Source of the DNA: Oreocharis arfaki
Lineage: Eukaryota > Chordata > Aves > Passeriformes > Paramythiidae
Assembly (NCBI GenBank): GCA_013398015.1
Contig: VZRR01002857.1
Coordinates: forward strand, 613,543-677,542
Direction: 5' to 3'
Length of the DNA stretch: 64,000 nucleotides
Part shown: one piece after another, positions 38,731 through 49,046 of the stretch
How the letters are laid out: every line of letters begins with the position of its first letter
Position numbering within the stretch: the first letter of the stretch is position 1
Position numbers and translations under genes: made by a program
Notes under the pieces: generated by a model
Databases searched by the model: none
Seen by the model: the letters and a program-made list of their open reading frames with translations, nothing else
What the model was told of the DNA's origin: nothing

Positions 38731-38800
38731 CGGGCCAAATTTATCCCTGGATTAAATGCACTGACGTCAATGTAATTACAGTAGGAATTAATTTGCCACA
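38731..38800. mobile_element. Ancient palindromic MITE-like copy carrying a TGACGTCA site
   Basis: The left arm GGGCCAAATTTATCCC (38732-38747) is roughly mirrored by the right arm GGAATTAATTTGCCAC (38784-38799), giving a decayed terminal inverted repeat around a short core. The wording matches my memory of a palindromic amniote DNA-transposon remnant whose termini read like 'gggccaaattcatccct' with a central 'gaagtcaatgg'. The core holds TGACGTCA at 38762-38769, a perfect CRE/ATF palindrome. The family name cannot be fixed without a repeat library. Confidence 0.55.
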
Positions 38801-41467
38801 CTGATATCATTTTCTGGATCCTATATCTACTTCTAAAATGCAATTAGAATCCAATTTCCTCAATCTTTTATTTTGGAGATAGTCAGCTTGAGTTTCCCCA
38901 CAAACATACTGGGTAACAAAAAAAGTTACTATGTCCTGGTCACTTAGCTGATCATTGTTGTTAGTACCAGAACTAGTGAGAGCAGGCTCAGAGGTTTTGC
39001 ACCCTTTAAATGGAAGATACCTGCATCTTCACATTGCAGTTTAAACCCAGCCCAGGAGATCCACAGTCCTGGTTTAATTCCCTTTATTTTCTTTTCACAG
39101 GTTTTGGTTCATTCACTCTGACAAAATACAACATAGCAATTGATTTTGCTGTGAGTTTACTGGATGTCTATACACCATGAATCTGTTGTATAGTAATGCC
39201 ATTACTTGGGAAATATTGACTTGCTCTATGCCATTACAAAAGATTACTGAATCAGACAATATTGAGCAAATGTTTATTATATTAGGTTTTAACAGTGACT
39301 TTATTAATCAATGCACCAGCTGTCTCAACACTTGTACTAGATCCAGGCACAGGTTAGCTTTTTTAAAAGTGTATCTTGTTACTTTCTAAAAGCTTCTGTA
39401 TCAAACTCAGTAATTTGCTTGTACACAAAAATGTACAGACCACATTAAGAAACCATCAAAATACTACAAAAAAACCAAAACCAAAACAAAAAAACCTCAA
39501 ACAAAACAAAACAAAAAACCAACAAAAACCCAAGTGTTTGAAGTAATTATTGAGGAGACCCATCAAGGCAAGCACAAATTTTCCAACTCTTACAGCAGTT
39601 GACAGGTCTGAATGTGCCTTTAGCTCAGGCGGAGCCTATTCTGAACTACAGCAAAATACACCATCATTAACGTGAGACGTCATCAAAAGCTCAAACTGAG
39701 ATTTTGCTCACCACTTCATGGCAGCATTCATATTTATTTTCCAGGAGTGAAAACATTAAACACAATAAACCCATTCTTCTTCATAGAGTGTTCTATAACT
39801 CCTTGCTTCTGGCTGTCATACATAAAAGTGTAGCAATCCAAAGTGGAAACATTGCAAAAAGTAGGAAAAGTGTATGACACACAGAAAGAAAAGACAGGAA
39901 AAGACAGCGTGGAGCAGAAGAAAAAACTAGATGGAAAATGAAATATTAGCAATTATTCCAGAGTCAGAATAATCCATCAGACAGAGCTCACACCTGATTT
40001 GCCCATTTCTGGGAAAACAACAGAAACAGATTACAGTCACTTCTCAGAGACCACATTTACTATACCCAAGCCACTAGCCATCCATCTACAGCAGTAAAAT
40101 CCCCACGAGCAGAGGGCAGCCATGCATGAGGCCATCCTGGTCTGTGATGCCCCAATTGCACCAGCTGGAGAAGAGCCAGAACTCCTCAAAAAGAGGGGCT
40201 GCATAGGGCCAGTCACAGAGGCTCAAGCTGAGATAAGCTCTGCAAGGTACAACTGTGCTTGCTGGTTCAAATGCCCTCATGGCATAGATTAAAGAAATGC
40301 TGATGTGTATGTTCAAGAGAAATGCTAGCCCCTGTTCAAAAAGCCCTTGGCATATTTAAGATTTGTCAGTTTTAGCTGTCCTGTGGATTTGCCTTTCAGT
40401 TTTATCCTCAAATCTTTTATACATGGAGCAAAGCTTCCTGTTCTAAGAAGCCAAAGAGAATGCATATTCCACACATTTTTCTCAGATGTTTTTGTATCCT
40501 GACTCAGAGCTTCTCTAGATAAGGGGATAAGAAAGTAAAGCACTTTGGATCAATCTAAGTGAATGTAATTTTCTTTATACATAATATGCCTATTTTCCAG
40601 GCATCAAACCAGATTTTAGGGAAATCATCCTCCTTCCCTTCTCCAGGTCCGACTCCAGCTGTAAACATGCTTCACATGGGGAAGTGTGGCTGGCACCAGG
40701 CCTAACCAGATCGCAGAACAATTTATATAAAAGTTTGGACCTGAACAGTCTCATGGAGGGAACCTTACTTAATCATCGCAGAGATCAGAACTGGAACAAA
40801 ATTTCCTGGCCCACAGTTTTTGGAGGTTACTCTAGGTCTCTGGCTAAAAGTCAGTCATTAATTTGTTGAATGCATGACCAGCGTGCCAGAGAGAACTCCC
40901 TGGATAACAACAGGTTTCAGCATGGAGGAGATTTTTCAGTGCCTGTTCTTGTGGCATAAGCTAAAAATGACACTAGAAAAAGAGTATAGGAGCATATCTG
41001 CTTTCTCTGACAAATGGGCTCTTATTCCTCTGGGAACTGAGACCTTCACCCCACTATGATAAGAAAAACAACTTCTATGAGCAAAAAGTTATGACCTTCT
41101 CCCTGTCTCCTCCTCCCTTCCCCATTTTCTTTCTGAGCAGATTAGAAAACAAAGAGAGAATTTCTGGAGTTGTCTCCAGCTCCTGCAGAGTTTCCATGGA
41201 CACTCATTGCCTAAATATCTTTTTGTGTCTTAAGGGAGAAAATGTATCTCCTGGTTTAAGTCGGGCGAGGGTCCATTCCTTTGAATGGCAGCCCTGTCCA
41301 GCCGCACTGAAAAGATTACTGGAGCATACCAGAAACATAATAAAATCGAGAATTTGTTTACTTGTCCAAAGCAGCAGAAGCAAACTGCTTGACTGGAAGA
41401 CAGAAAGCTCCATGAAGTCACTAGGGTGATCCCAAAAGTATCAATACATAACTGATCTTGAGGTTTG
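38801..41467. other. Gene-free unique sequence with one A-rich array
   Basis: No supportable gene. The frames at 40684-41429 are short, abut each other and show no family features. The A-rich array at 39466-39532 is listed separately. Confidence 0.55.
39466..39532. repeat. CAAAA/CCAAAA-rich array
   Basis: Irregular AAAACC and CAAAA units; the same style as the arrays at 30788 and 58447. Confidence 0.9.
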
Positions 41468-41687
41468 AGTGTGTTTATTTGATTGGTTGGTTGGTTTTGA
41501 TTTTGATTTTGTTTGGGTTTTGTTTTGTTGTTTGGGTTTTTTGTTTGTTTAGGGGATTTTTTTGGTTTTGTTTTTTTTTTTTGCAGCTTGGTTTGGTTTT
41601 TCAGGCTTTTTTTGTGGTGTTGCTTGGTTAGTTGGGTTTTTGTTTTTGTTTTTGGGGTTTTTTTTGGTGGTATTTTGTTTTGCTTTG
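41468..41687. repeat. T/G-rich low-complexity array (GGTT / GTTTT)
   Basis: About 220 bp of almost pure T and G on the plus strand, starting with GGTTGGTTGG and continuing as GTTTT, GGGTTTT and T runs. It is the longest low-complexity tract of the window. The 172-codon minus-strand frame at 41230-41748 and the open plus frames at 41513-41813 arise because the array has few stops in these phases. They are lysine/asparagine/threonine-rich or phenylalanine-rich nonsense and not genes. Confidence 0.92.
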
Positions 41688-43027
41688 CACTGTTTGTGTT
41701 ATACAATGGAAGTATGCTATACAAGGCAGATATGTACTTTCCTACCACACCTCATTTTATGGCAGATTTTGGAACATTTTGCTGTTACCATAAATTGCCA
41801 TGAACAACAGTAAGTTATGGGGTGGCAACCAAATTGAGAGTTGTATGCACACGACATCGACAGATTTCCTGGGCTGAGATAGCTCCCACATTTTAAGTGA
41901 AATGAGATGCTTTTACACATCTTAGTACCAAATTTGGTCGCTGATGTCTCACCAATCAAATTTTATTGATTATTACCCCGTACTAATAGTTTGTAAATCT
42001 CTGTTGCTCAGAGGTGTGTAAACTGAGGTAGCTTTTGAAAAAGCACATTAAAATTTGGCAAGTTTTGCTAGCAATTATTCTGCCTCCAAATTAGATGCAT
42101 GGATATGTTCCACTTTAACTGTATCTGACATCTGTTGAGTGCTTTGGGGATACTGGTGATGGGAAGAGAGGCATAAGGTTAGGGTCATTGCTTAAGGTCA
42201 GCTCCAGTGCATGTTATTTTTTGATCACATATTTATGCTGTGAGAGAACATAAAGGAGTCTATTCTCCACTTGATAGACATATCTGAGTGTCATTGATGC
42301 TAGAGGACTCAGATTACCAGTTACAGCTTTGTACCACAGTCCTTTTTGTATATTAATTAGCTTGAGCATTGCATAAGGATATTTTGATAGGGATCCTTAA
42401 AAAGTACACTCTATATTACAACAAAACTCCTGTATCCTTCCGTGGGGGCCCTGCCTTCTGTCAACATTTTGCCTGAGGATGAACTGAAGGACTTTTTCCC
42501 TCCAGCCCCTACAGAGCCTCCATCACCTCCACTTCATGTTTAAAACTCAACCCAGACTCTTGGCAAGGTGAGACGAACAGCCAGGCAAGGCAGACTAATG
42601 CAGAGTTTGTATTAACATTTTGGCTCAATCTAGGCTTTTACAATGGTTCCTGAAATGCCATACCAGAGAAAACACCACTGAGTTGTAAACAGAAAAACTG
42701 CACACAGGTCTCAGAATTTGCTTTACAGACCTTGTTATCTGTTAAGTAAGCAGGAAATGATGGTATTAATGCAAACATGCAAGATTTATTCCCAGAACAG
42801 TGGGCAGTGGAAGTCTATTCATACAGAGCCATTGCCTCTGGGGCTCCCTGATCAATGCGATGTTTTCACCCTCCACCACACCCGGGCAGAAATTGTCCTG
42901 ATGACTTGTATGATGCCTATATATTTTGACTTCTGAAGGCTTTTAAGATTGGTGATAAATACACAAACATCATACATGCAAACAAAACATACAAGTCAAA
43001 TATCACAAGAGCATTAAATTCACCTAT
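41688..43027. other. Unique sequence, nothing recognised
   Basis: No gene, mobile element or notable repeat that I can support. Confidence 0.5.
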
Positions 43028-43510
43028 CTGGCCCCTGAGTTCATTACAGCCCTTTTCACTGCCGTTTGCCCTCTCGGTGCTATTTCCTGGCCCAGCTCAA
43101 TTAAAGGACAAATTCATCCCTGCACGTGTCCTAAGGGCCCTAATGAAGTCAGCTGTCAAATTCCCATCATGCCTGGCTGTGGGATCTGATGGCCACTTGT
43201 CAGCTGCTTCACCAAGTCAAACCCGGACAAAGACCCCTTTGATGGGCTGCCTTTCTCCAATCAATCTACACCTTCTCCTCTTGGACCTCAGCATCTGCTC
43301 CAGTGTAATTTGATTTTATATTCAGTGCAGCCTGACCCTATTGATAAATTAAATCTATCTAAACCTGATATCCTCATGCCACCACGGGGTAAATGACTTG
43401 CTGTTTAATTTTGGCTTTTGCCAGATGTGACATGGTATCAATACTGACTCTTTTTTGTGTGTTTGGGTCATTATTTGAATAATTTAGGCTCCAGGTCACA
43501 ATTATGATGG
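43028..43510. promoter_or_regulatory. Candidate conserved non-coding element with several factor sites
   Basis: The block lacks simple repeats, is GC-richer than its flanks and keeps CpGs. Visible cores are AATTAAAGG, CACGTG (E-box) at 43123-43128, CTGTCA (MEIS/TALE) at 43153-43158, CTTTGAT (TCF/LEF) at 43237-43243 and CAATCAATC (PBX-like) at 43258-43266. A run of AT-rich homeodomain-like words follows (TTGATAAATTAAATC near 43340). Such dense mixed sites are typical of developmental enhancers. Conservation is inferred. Confidence 0.38.
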
Positions 43511-43688
43511 GGGGAAAGAGGAGAGAGCCTTTTCAGAAGTATGTACAAATAAAGTAAATCAAAATAATTCCTTCTAGGATTTTAGCATTGCTTTCCATAG
43601 TTATGATTTTTTCTTTCCTGATAATCACATTTCATTTCTCTGCCTTCTAAGTGTATTTGACATACACACAAAAAAATCCAGCTTTAAT

Positions 43689-43707
43689 AAACAAACAAAC
43701 AAACAAG
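43689..43707. repeat. (CAAA)n microsatellite, short
   Basis: ACAAACAAACAAACAAAC-type run; seen directly. Confidence 0.95.
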
Positions 43708-44162
43708 TAACATTAATTTATAAATTCTCTAGTAACTAGAATAACTACTCACTAAAGTCTGTTTTGTATGTAGAATGAAATAGAAGACTTTTCTCATATG
43801 CACAACTTCTATTTGTAAACAAATAAAACACACATACAAAAGCAACAAATGAGAAAAATCCTGAAATTGTATATACCTTATTTGATATCTTTGCAATGCT
43901 TCAAAATTAAAATAAATACAGTATTTTATCTCCACAACATCCTATTTTATGGATGAGAAATTGTAGAAGCCTACTTTTCTAGGAACTCCAGCACTTCCCA
44001 TTCAAACCACTGACATTTCACAGTTATTAACTTTATTTTTTCTTTCAAAGAAGCCTAAAAATTCTGTGAGACTTCTAGCTTCCACACATACCTGCCTCCT
44101 TCACCAAAGACTTGCTGATCCCATCTTTTAACCTGTTTCCTCCTTCTCTTTTTACAGACTGG

Positions 44163-44167
44163 GAGGG
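44163..44167. repeat. Target site duplication GAGGG, left copy
   Basis: GAGGG directly precedes the LTR terminus at 44168 and matches 44900-44904 exactly. A 5-bp duplication is typical of ERVL-type integration. Confidence 0.9.
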
Positions 44168-44899
44168 TGTCGTGGTTTGACACTGGCCCAACACCAGGAA
44201 CCCACAAGAGTTGCTCGCTCACCCTCCCCTGCCACAGCTGGGCAAAAGGAGGGAAAAGAGGAAAAGGGTTAACAGAGGCTTCATGAGTGAGATAAGGAGA
44301 GCGGGAGAAATATTTCAAGGGCAAAACAGGCTCAACTTTGGTTGCTCAGTGAAATTTATTACTAACAGAATCAGAGGAGAGTAATGAGAAGTAAAATAAG
44401 TCCTTAAAACACCTTTTTCCCCCCCAGCCCCTCCCTCCTTCCCACCAACAACACAGGGAGGCAGGGCAGGAGGGTTTTGGTCAGTCCATCAGCGAGATTT
44501 CCTTCCATTGCTCTGGGAGAGGAGTCCTTCCCTGTGAGGCCGTGGGGTGCCTCCCATGGGAGACAGTTCTCCNCCACAGCCAGCAGAGGAATCTTGGCTC
44601 CGGTGTGTTCTCCACCGACCTTGGTGTTGCCATGTTGTTTTCCCTCCCAAATTCTCACCTCCTCCTCTTCTCTGACTAGTAGCAAAAACCCATGGCTTTG
44701 ATTTTCTTCTTAAATATGTTACACAGAGGCGTTGCCAGCCTCTCTCATTGGCCCAGTTCTGGCCAGCAGCATGTCCATTTCCAGAGCCAGGAGCCATTGG
44801 CTCTGCCAGACACGGTGGGGAGCTTCCAGCAGCTTCCTCACAGGAGCCATCTTTGCGGCCCCCCTGCTACCCAAAACCAGGCCATGCCAAACCAGTACA
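44168..44899 (-). mobile_element. Full-length solo LTR of an avian ERVL-type endogenous retrovirus
   Basis: On the minus strand the LTR begins TGTACTGGTTTGGCATGG (from 44899) and ends ...CAAACCACGACA (44168), so it has the usual TG...CA termini. In order it shows a U3 part, a TATA-like TATTTAAG (complement of 44709-44716), an R region with purine-rich sequence, AATAAA (complement of 44355-44360) and a U5 part. It is 732 bp long with exact GAGGG duplications on both sides. No internal retroviral genes remain, so it formed by recombination between two LTRs. It is the same family as 22126-22744, in opposite orientation. One N lies at 44573. A weak minus-strand promoter could persist, but activity is unknown. 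Confidence 0.92.
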
Positions 44900-44904
44900 G
44901 AGGG
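44900..44904. repeat. Target site duplication GAGGG, right copy
   Basis: Identical to 44163-44167; flanks the LTR start. Confidence 0.9.
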
Positions 44905-46204
44905 CCACCTACAATCATCACTTTGCTCAGGTTTAGGCAAAACAGTTCTGGGCCATTTGGAAACAGAGCTTGTAAATAAACCTGTGCACAGAAAGCACTC
45001 TGAAGTATTTTGGTGAAGAAGAAGAGTCTTCTCTTTTCACAGTATTAGTCTGGGTAAGTTTTCAGGAAAGGACCTTACAATTCCTACTACCGTCTGCCTA
45101 CCCTTTGACATCTGTGTGTTGCCCTGGCTTTTTTGTTTGAGAACGACTGGTGCACACTGAGTTCTTCTGGAATGGGAGCTGGGGAGGAATGATCTGAAAT
45201 TCTTATCAAGCTTAGCAAGCTGGTTTTTTGTCTGGCAACAAAAAAACCCCAACCAACTCACCAACCAATCAGCCAACCAACGGAAATGAAAAAAAAAAAA
45301 AAGGCAGAAAAGGAAAAAAATCTTCATACTACATTTGGAATGAGAGCATCTGAGAGTAGGCACCAATTCATCAGTACACAACAAACTGGGTGCCCCAGTC
45401 ATAAATGGGCAGCATCTTCTGTTATAAAACCCTGTTACCTGGCAACTAACAAATATTATAAAACCTTCCCCGGGTAGAGTAAAATTTTCCATATGGTATT
45501 ACCTGGTCTGGGGCTTCTCTTCCTTTTAAAAGCTAAAAAGTTTTAGGATTTTTGTTTGAAGGACAGAGTGTCCCCTGTTGATCACCTCAATTTCCTCACC
45601 CAAGAAGGCAGAAATAACTTATTTGCTTAACTAAACATACCCTGCTTATAACCTGAACAATCAGGGCATCCTGGTCCTACCATCACATTCAGGCACCTTG
45701 CTGACCTACTTGTCCAGGTTGACACCTCTAATTTTCTTGAAACCAGAGCATGCTGAGAGTGCTTTTTACAAGGGTGGTTTACAAGAGGTTTCTCACTCCT
45801 CTGCTGTCTACCTATGTCTGTAGTGTGTTTGCAGACATGGCAGATCTAGCCCCTGTCAACTTTCTGGTTGGTTGCCTGATTTGGGCACCAAAGCCTCTGA
45901 GGAGTCCTTTCTAATGTGATGGCAGAGCTGCAGTTTTAAATTCCAATCTAAACCTAACAGTTTAGTTTGGCTTTTTTTTTTTTTTCACTTTGATAGCTGA
46001 AATGTAAACTTTTTTTCAATTTAAGGGAAAATGTCAAAGTAATTGTGTATCCATGAAGAAAAACACCCTTCTTTATTCGTGTTTGAGATCTAATTACTCA
46101 AAGACTTTTCTCAGTTGTTGTGTGCTGGCTTGACAGTGCCTTGAGAGTGGTTTGAAATTGGAGTTGCTTTTCAAGAAAGAAAAGACTCTAGACTTCAACT
46201 TTTT
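44905..46204. other. Gene-free unique sequence with one CCAA array
   Basis: No gene seen. Holds the array at 45241-45312 and a T run at 45972-45985. The open minus frame at 45037-45492 passes through the array and is not coding. Confidence 0.55.
45241..45312. repeat. CCAA-rich array followed by poly(A)
   Basis: AACCCCAACCAACTCACCAA-type units are followed by AACGGAAATG and a run of A. Same style as the array at 30788. Confidence 0.85.
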
Positions 46205-46208
46205 CCAA

Positions 46209-46278
46209 TCACTGATGTTGTTTAGGCCTTTTTTGTAAAGGAGTGAGGCCTTTACAAAAACCAGAAAGCAATCAGTGA
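46209..46278. other. 70-nt imperfect hairpin (pre-miRNA-like or MITE remnant)
   Basis: The inner stem TTTTTGTAAAGG (46230-46241) pairs exactly with CCTTTACAAAAA (46249-46260) around the 7-nt loop AGTGAGG. The outer stem TCACTGAT (46209-46216) pairs exactly with ATCAGTGA (46271-46278). The segments between (13 and 10 nt) pair partly. Size and shape resemble a microRNA precursor, but a short palindromic DNA transposon remnant is equally possible. I do not recognise a known microRNA seed. Strand is undetermined. Confidence 0.5.
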
Positions 46279-47387
46279 CCACTACTAGGATTACTTTATT
46301 TCAAAGAAATGCCTGTAGACATTTTTAAACCAGGGCACCAAACTGCCAAAATATGCACTTACTATTTTCCAGTTACATTTCATCCTTCCTTACAGTGGTG
46401 TAAAGTGGAATGAAGTGCACAAATGGACTAGTCTAGAAGAAAATCTGTGATCTTCCACCCTGCTAAGTTTTGCCAACATCACCCCACTCTAAGACACCTC
46501 TTAGCAGAGAAGTGCAGAGGGCAAAACCAGGTCCCTATTTGCCATGTAAAACGGCCAAAGAGCAGCACTCCCATTGGGAATCAGCTATGTTGATCGAGAA
46601 GACAAGGGTATGTAAGCACACATGAATGCATCTGCGCACAATCTGCGAAATTCCTTAAAACAAAGATACTCAGCTTTGACCATGTCCCAAAAGAATGACC
46701 GTAGGAGATGATATTCAATGCTAGTGGTTCTGTGTTGGTCTCCATTGTGCACCTTGACCCTTGTTTTGGAAATATATTAGTTTTGATACAAAATTTGAGT
46801 AATTCCCTAGGATTTTGCCCGCCCATGAATGGGTTGTCTCACAGTGCAGCCAGCATTGGGGTTGGGTCCTGAGAACTGTGGAAAATGTTTGCCCTGTCAG
46901 AGTTGTTTTCATTAGGTTATAGGTACCATGTCTGTTTTTGTTTCTACAGGCTATAGTTTGATTGGGTTTTCTGTTGCAGAATGTGAAGAAAATTCAGCAA
47001 GCCAGTATAAACTACCTTGGATTTGGGAATGATTAGTTCTATCTTTTCATTCAAATCTTTCCTTTGCTGTGACCTAACATCTTGTCAAGCCTGGAGTGTA
47101 AAAAGCTTCTCCACAGAAACCCTGCGACTTGTCCTTGTCCAGAAGGAGGACAAAAATAAACAGCCAACAGATACAAACATATCTGCCCACTTGGAGCAGC
47201 ACAAAGGAACAGTACATGTCTGAAGGGCAGCACAGCAGTGCCACTTCCAGCTGCAGCTGCACTTACAGAGAAACTGTTAGAAATCCCATCCTTCCTGAAC
47301 CTTTTTGATGCCCTCTAATTGGCTTGAGATTTTGAGAGGGACCGTAGCTCTTAATTAAAAATAATTAATTAAAAAATTCAGTTTAAA

Positions 47388-47413
47388 TATATATATATAA
47401 TATATATATATAA
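47388..47413. repeat. (TA)n microsatellite
   Basis: Two blocks of ATATATATATA joined by AA; seen directly. A likely cruciform-prone or unstable site. Confidence 0.95.
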
Positions 47414-47556
47414 TGCACATAAAAAAATACATTAATTGAAATAACTTTATTTTTTAAAAAATTAACTATTATTCCGTGAAAACACTGAAAGTGAGAAAAT
47501 GCTTCCTTTTGGGTGCAAATATAATTTATGCAAAGCTGCTGCTGTTAAATAAATTT

Positions 47557-47578
47557 TGACAGCTGTCAGAACTGACAG
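47557..47578. promoter_or_regulatory. TGACAGCTGTCA palindrome plus a third TGACAG
   Basis: TGACAGCTGTCA (47557-47568) is a perfect 12-bp palindrome and matches the dimer motif described for TALE homeodomain proteins (TGIF, PKNOX, MEIS). It also contains the E-box CAGCTG. A further TGACAG lies at 47573-47578. The motif is seen; binding is inference. Confidence 0.4.
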
Positions 47579-47916
47579 CCAGTGGTACTTCCACTGTTGT
47601 CTTTATAAATCTATATGAGCTTTTAAAAATTGAAGTATCCTCTTCCAGCTGTTGCAGTTAAATAAAAAACTACGGCTTGTACATTGTTCAGCTCTTGGTT
47701 CTTCCATTTAAGCTGCATATTCCTGGAGAGATTGCAATGTGAGAAAATTGCTTAGAAACTAATGAGGTAGCAAATTATGTCCATTGGTGGTTACTGAAAG
47801 TCCACTGACTTGAAGCAAGGTAATTTCAAGTTGACCTCAGTTCTTTCCTTTAAAGGAAAAGAAAACTTTATAAAACGTAATACTCCAGCCCATGATTCCA
47901 TTATTGAGATTAACTG

Positions 47917-48415
47917 TAGAAAGGTTTGGATTGGAAGGAATCTTAAAGATCCAGTTCTAACCATGGGCAGAGACACCTCTCATTAGACCAGGGTCTTCAA
48001 AGGCCCATCCAACCCAGCTTTGAACACTTCCAGGGATGAGACATCCACAGTTTATCAGGGAAGTATGTTCCGGTGCCCCACCACCATCACAGTAAAGAAT
48101 TTCTTTCTAACATCTAATCTAAAGCTACTCTCTTTCAGTTTGAAACCATTACCCCTTGTCCTATCACTACATGCCCCTGTAAAAAGTCCCTCACCAGCTG
48201 TCTTGTAGGCTCTCTTCAGGTATTGGGAGGTGCTATGAGGTGACCCTGGGACCTTTGCGTCTCCAGGCTGAACAACCCCAACTCTCTCAGCCTGTCCTCG
48301 TAGAGGAGGTGCTCCAGTCCGCTGTTCATCTTTATGGACCTTCTCCAGGTGTGGTCTCACAAGAGTGAAGGAGAAGAGAGAATCACCTCCCTTGACCTGC
48401 TTGCCACAAATCTTT
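47917..48415 (-). mobile_element. CR1 LINE 3' end, minus strand
   Basis: Read on the plus strand this is the reverse complement of a CR1 3' end. It starts near GGTTTGGATTGGAAGGAATC (47924-47943) and runs through AACACTTCCAGGGATGAGAC, CAGTAAAGAATTTCTTTCTA, CCCTTGTCCTATCACTACAT and CAGGCTGAACAACCCCAACT to GAATCACCTCCCTTGACCTG (48380-48399). The minus-strand frame at 48055-48360 still holds the CR1 ORF2 C-terminal words SDRTRGNGFKL and FRLDVRKKFF. About 30 bp are missing near 48338 relative to the usual order as I recall it. Tail octamers are lost. The copy is dead. Confidence 0.93.
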
Positions 48416-48449
48416 TTCCCTTTTTAAACCCAAGGGTTATGTTTCCCCT

Positions 48450-48472
48450 TTTTGCAACTCCTGGGAAACTTC
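48450..48472 (-). mobile_element. Probable short piece of CR1 ORF2 left of the LTR
   Basis: GCAACTCCTGGGAAACTTC joins in sense with the CR1 segment right of the LTR (49053 onward) if one copy of AACTTC is removed. The combined wording then follows the CR1 ORF2 region just upstream of the reverse-transcriptase core, antisense. The piece is short, so its identity rests on this continuity. Confidence 0.45.
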
Positions 48473-49046
48473 TATGCCTTGGTTTTGGCTGGCATAGAGT
48501 TAATTTTCTTCACAGTGGATTGCATGAGGCTGTGTTTTGAATTTGGGCTTAAATCTTTGTTGATAATATAGAGATGTTTTTGTTACTGCTGAGCAGTGCT
48601 TACACAGAGCCAAGGCCTTTTCTGCCCTTCACACCACCTCACCAGGAAGTAGGCTGGGAGGCATGAGAAATGGGGAGATGACACAACCAGGACAGCTGAC
48701 CCCAAATGACCAAAGGTATATTTTCCATAACATCCTGCTCAGAAATAAAAAACAAGGTGAAGAAGAAAGAAGGGGAGGACATTTGGAGTGGTGGCATTTT
48801 GACTTCCCTAGCAACCATTATTCATGATGTAATCTTGCTTTCCTGAAGATGACTGAACATCTGCCCTCTGGCCATGGGAAGTGGTGAATTAATTCCTTGT
48901 TTTTCTCTGCTTGTGTGTTTGGCTTTATCACAATCCATGAGTTTTCTCACCTTTACCCCTTCCAGTCCTCTCCCCCACCATACCAGGGGAAAGCGAGCAA
49001 TTGGCTGCATGGTGCTTGAGTGCCAGCTCTGGCTAAACCATTACAG
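48473..49046 (+). mobile_element. Solo LTR of a second avian ERV family, nested in CR1
   Basis: Plus-strand LTR with characteristic words: GGTTTTGGCTGGCATAGAG near 48481, GCTGAGCAGTGCTTACACAG near 48588, GACAGCTGACCCCAAATGAC near 48692, CCATGGGAAGTGGTGAATTA near 48871 and TGGCTAAACCATTACA at the end. The usual TATA box region reads AGAAATAAAAAAC (about 48741) and is decayed. The exact 6-bp AACTTC lies at 48467-48472 and 49047-49052, a likely target duplication, although the termini then read TA...AG where TG...CA is expected. No retroviral genes are present. Class is uncertain: 6 bp would fit an ERVK-like integrase. Confidence 0.85.

Larger units (their letters stand above)
46281..47916. other. 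Gene-free unique sequence, AT-rich toward the end
   Basis: No supportable gene. An ATTAATTAAA-rich part (47350-47380), a TA run (47388-47413) and a TALE-type palindrome (47557-47578) are present. The part at about 47500-47700 has mixed composition and may be constrained. Confidence 0.5.

Noticed and set aside
41230..41748. Longest open frame, 172 codons, minus strand
   Set aside because: It runs through the T/G-rich array, which has few stop codons in this phase. The product is lysine/asparagine/threonine low-complexity sequence with no domain.
30788..45312. CCAA arrays considered as CRISPR-like or telomere-like repeats
   Set aside because: There are no spacers between units, units are irregular, and the motif is not TTAGGG. 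They are ordinary low-complexity tracts.
45037..45492. 151-codon minus-strand frame
   Set aside because: It passes through the CCAA/poly(A) array and reads phenylalanine/tryptophan-rich nonsense there.
48055..48360. 101-codon minus frame with DRTRGNGFKL
   Set aside because: This is a remnant of the CR1 ORF2 C-terminus inside a dead element, so it is annotated with the CR1 copy and not as a gene.
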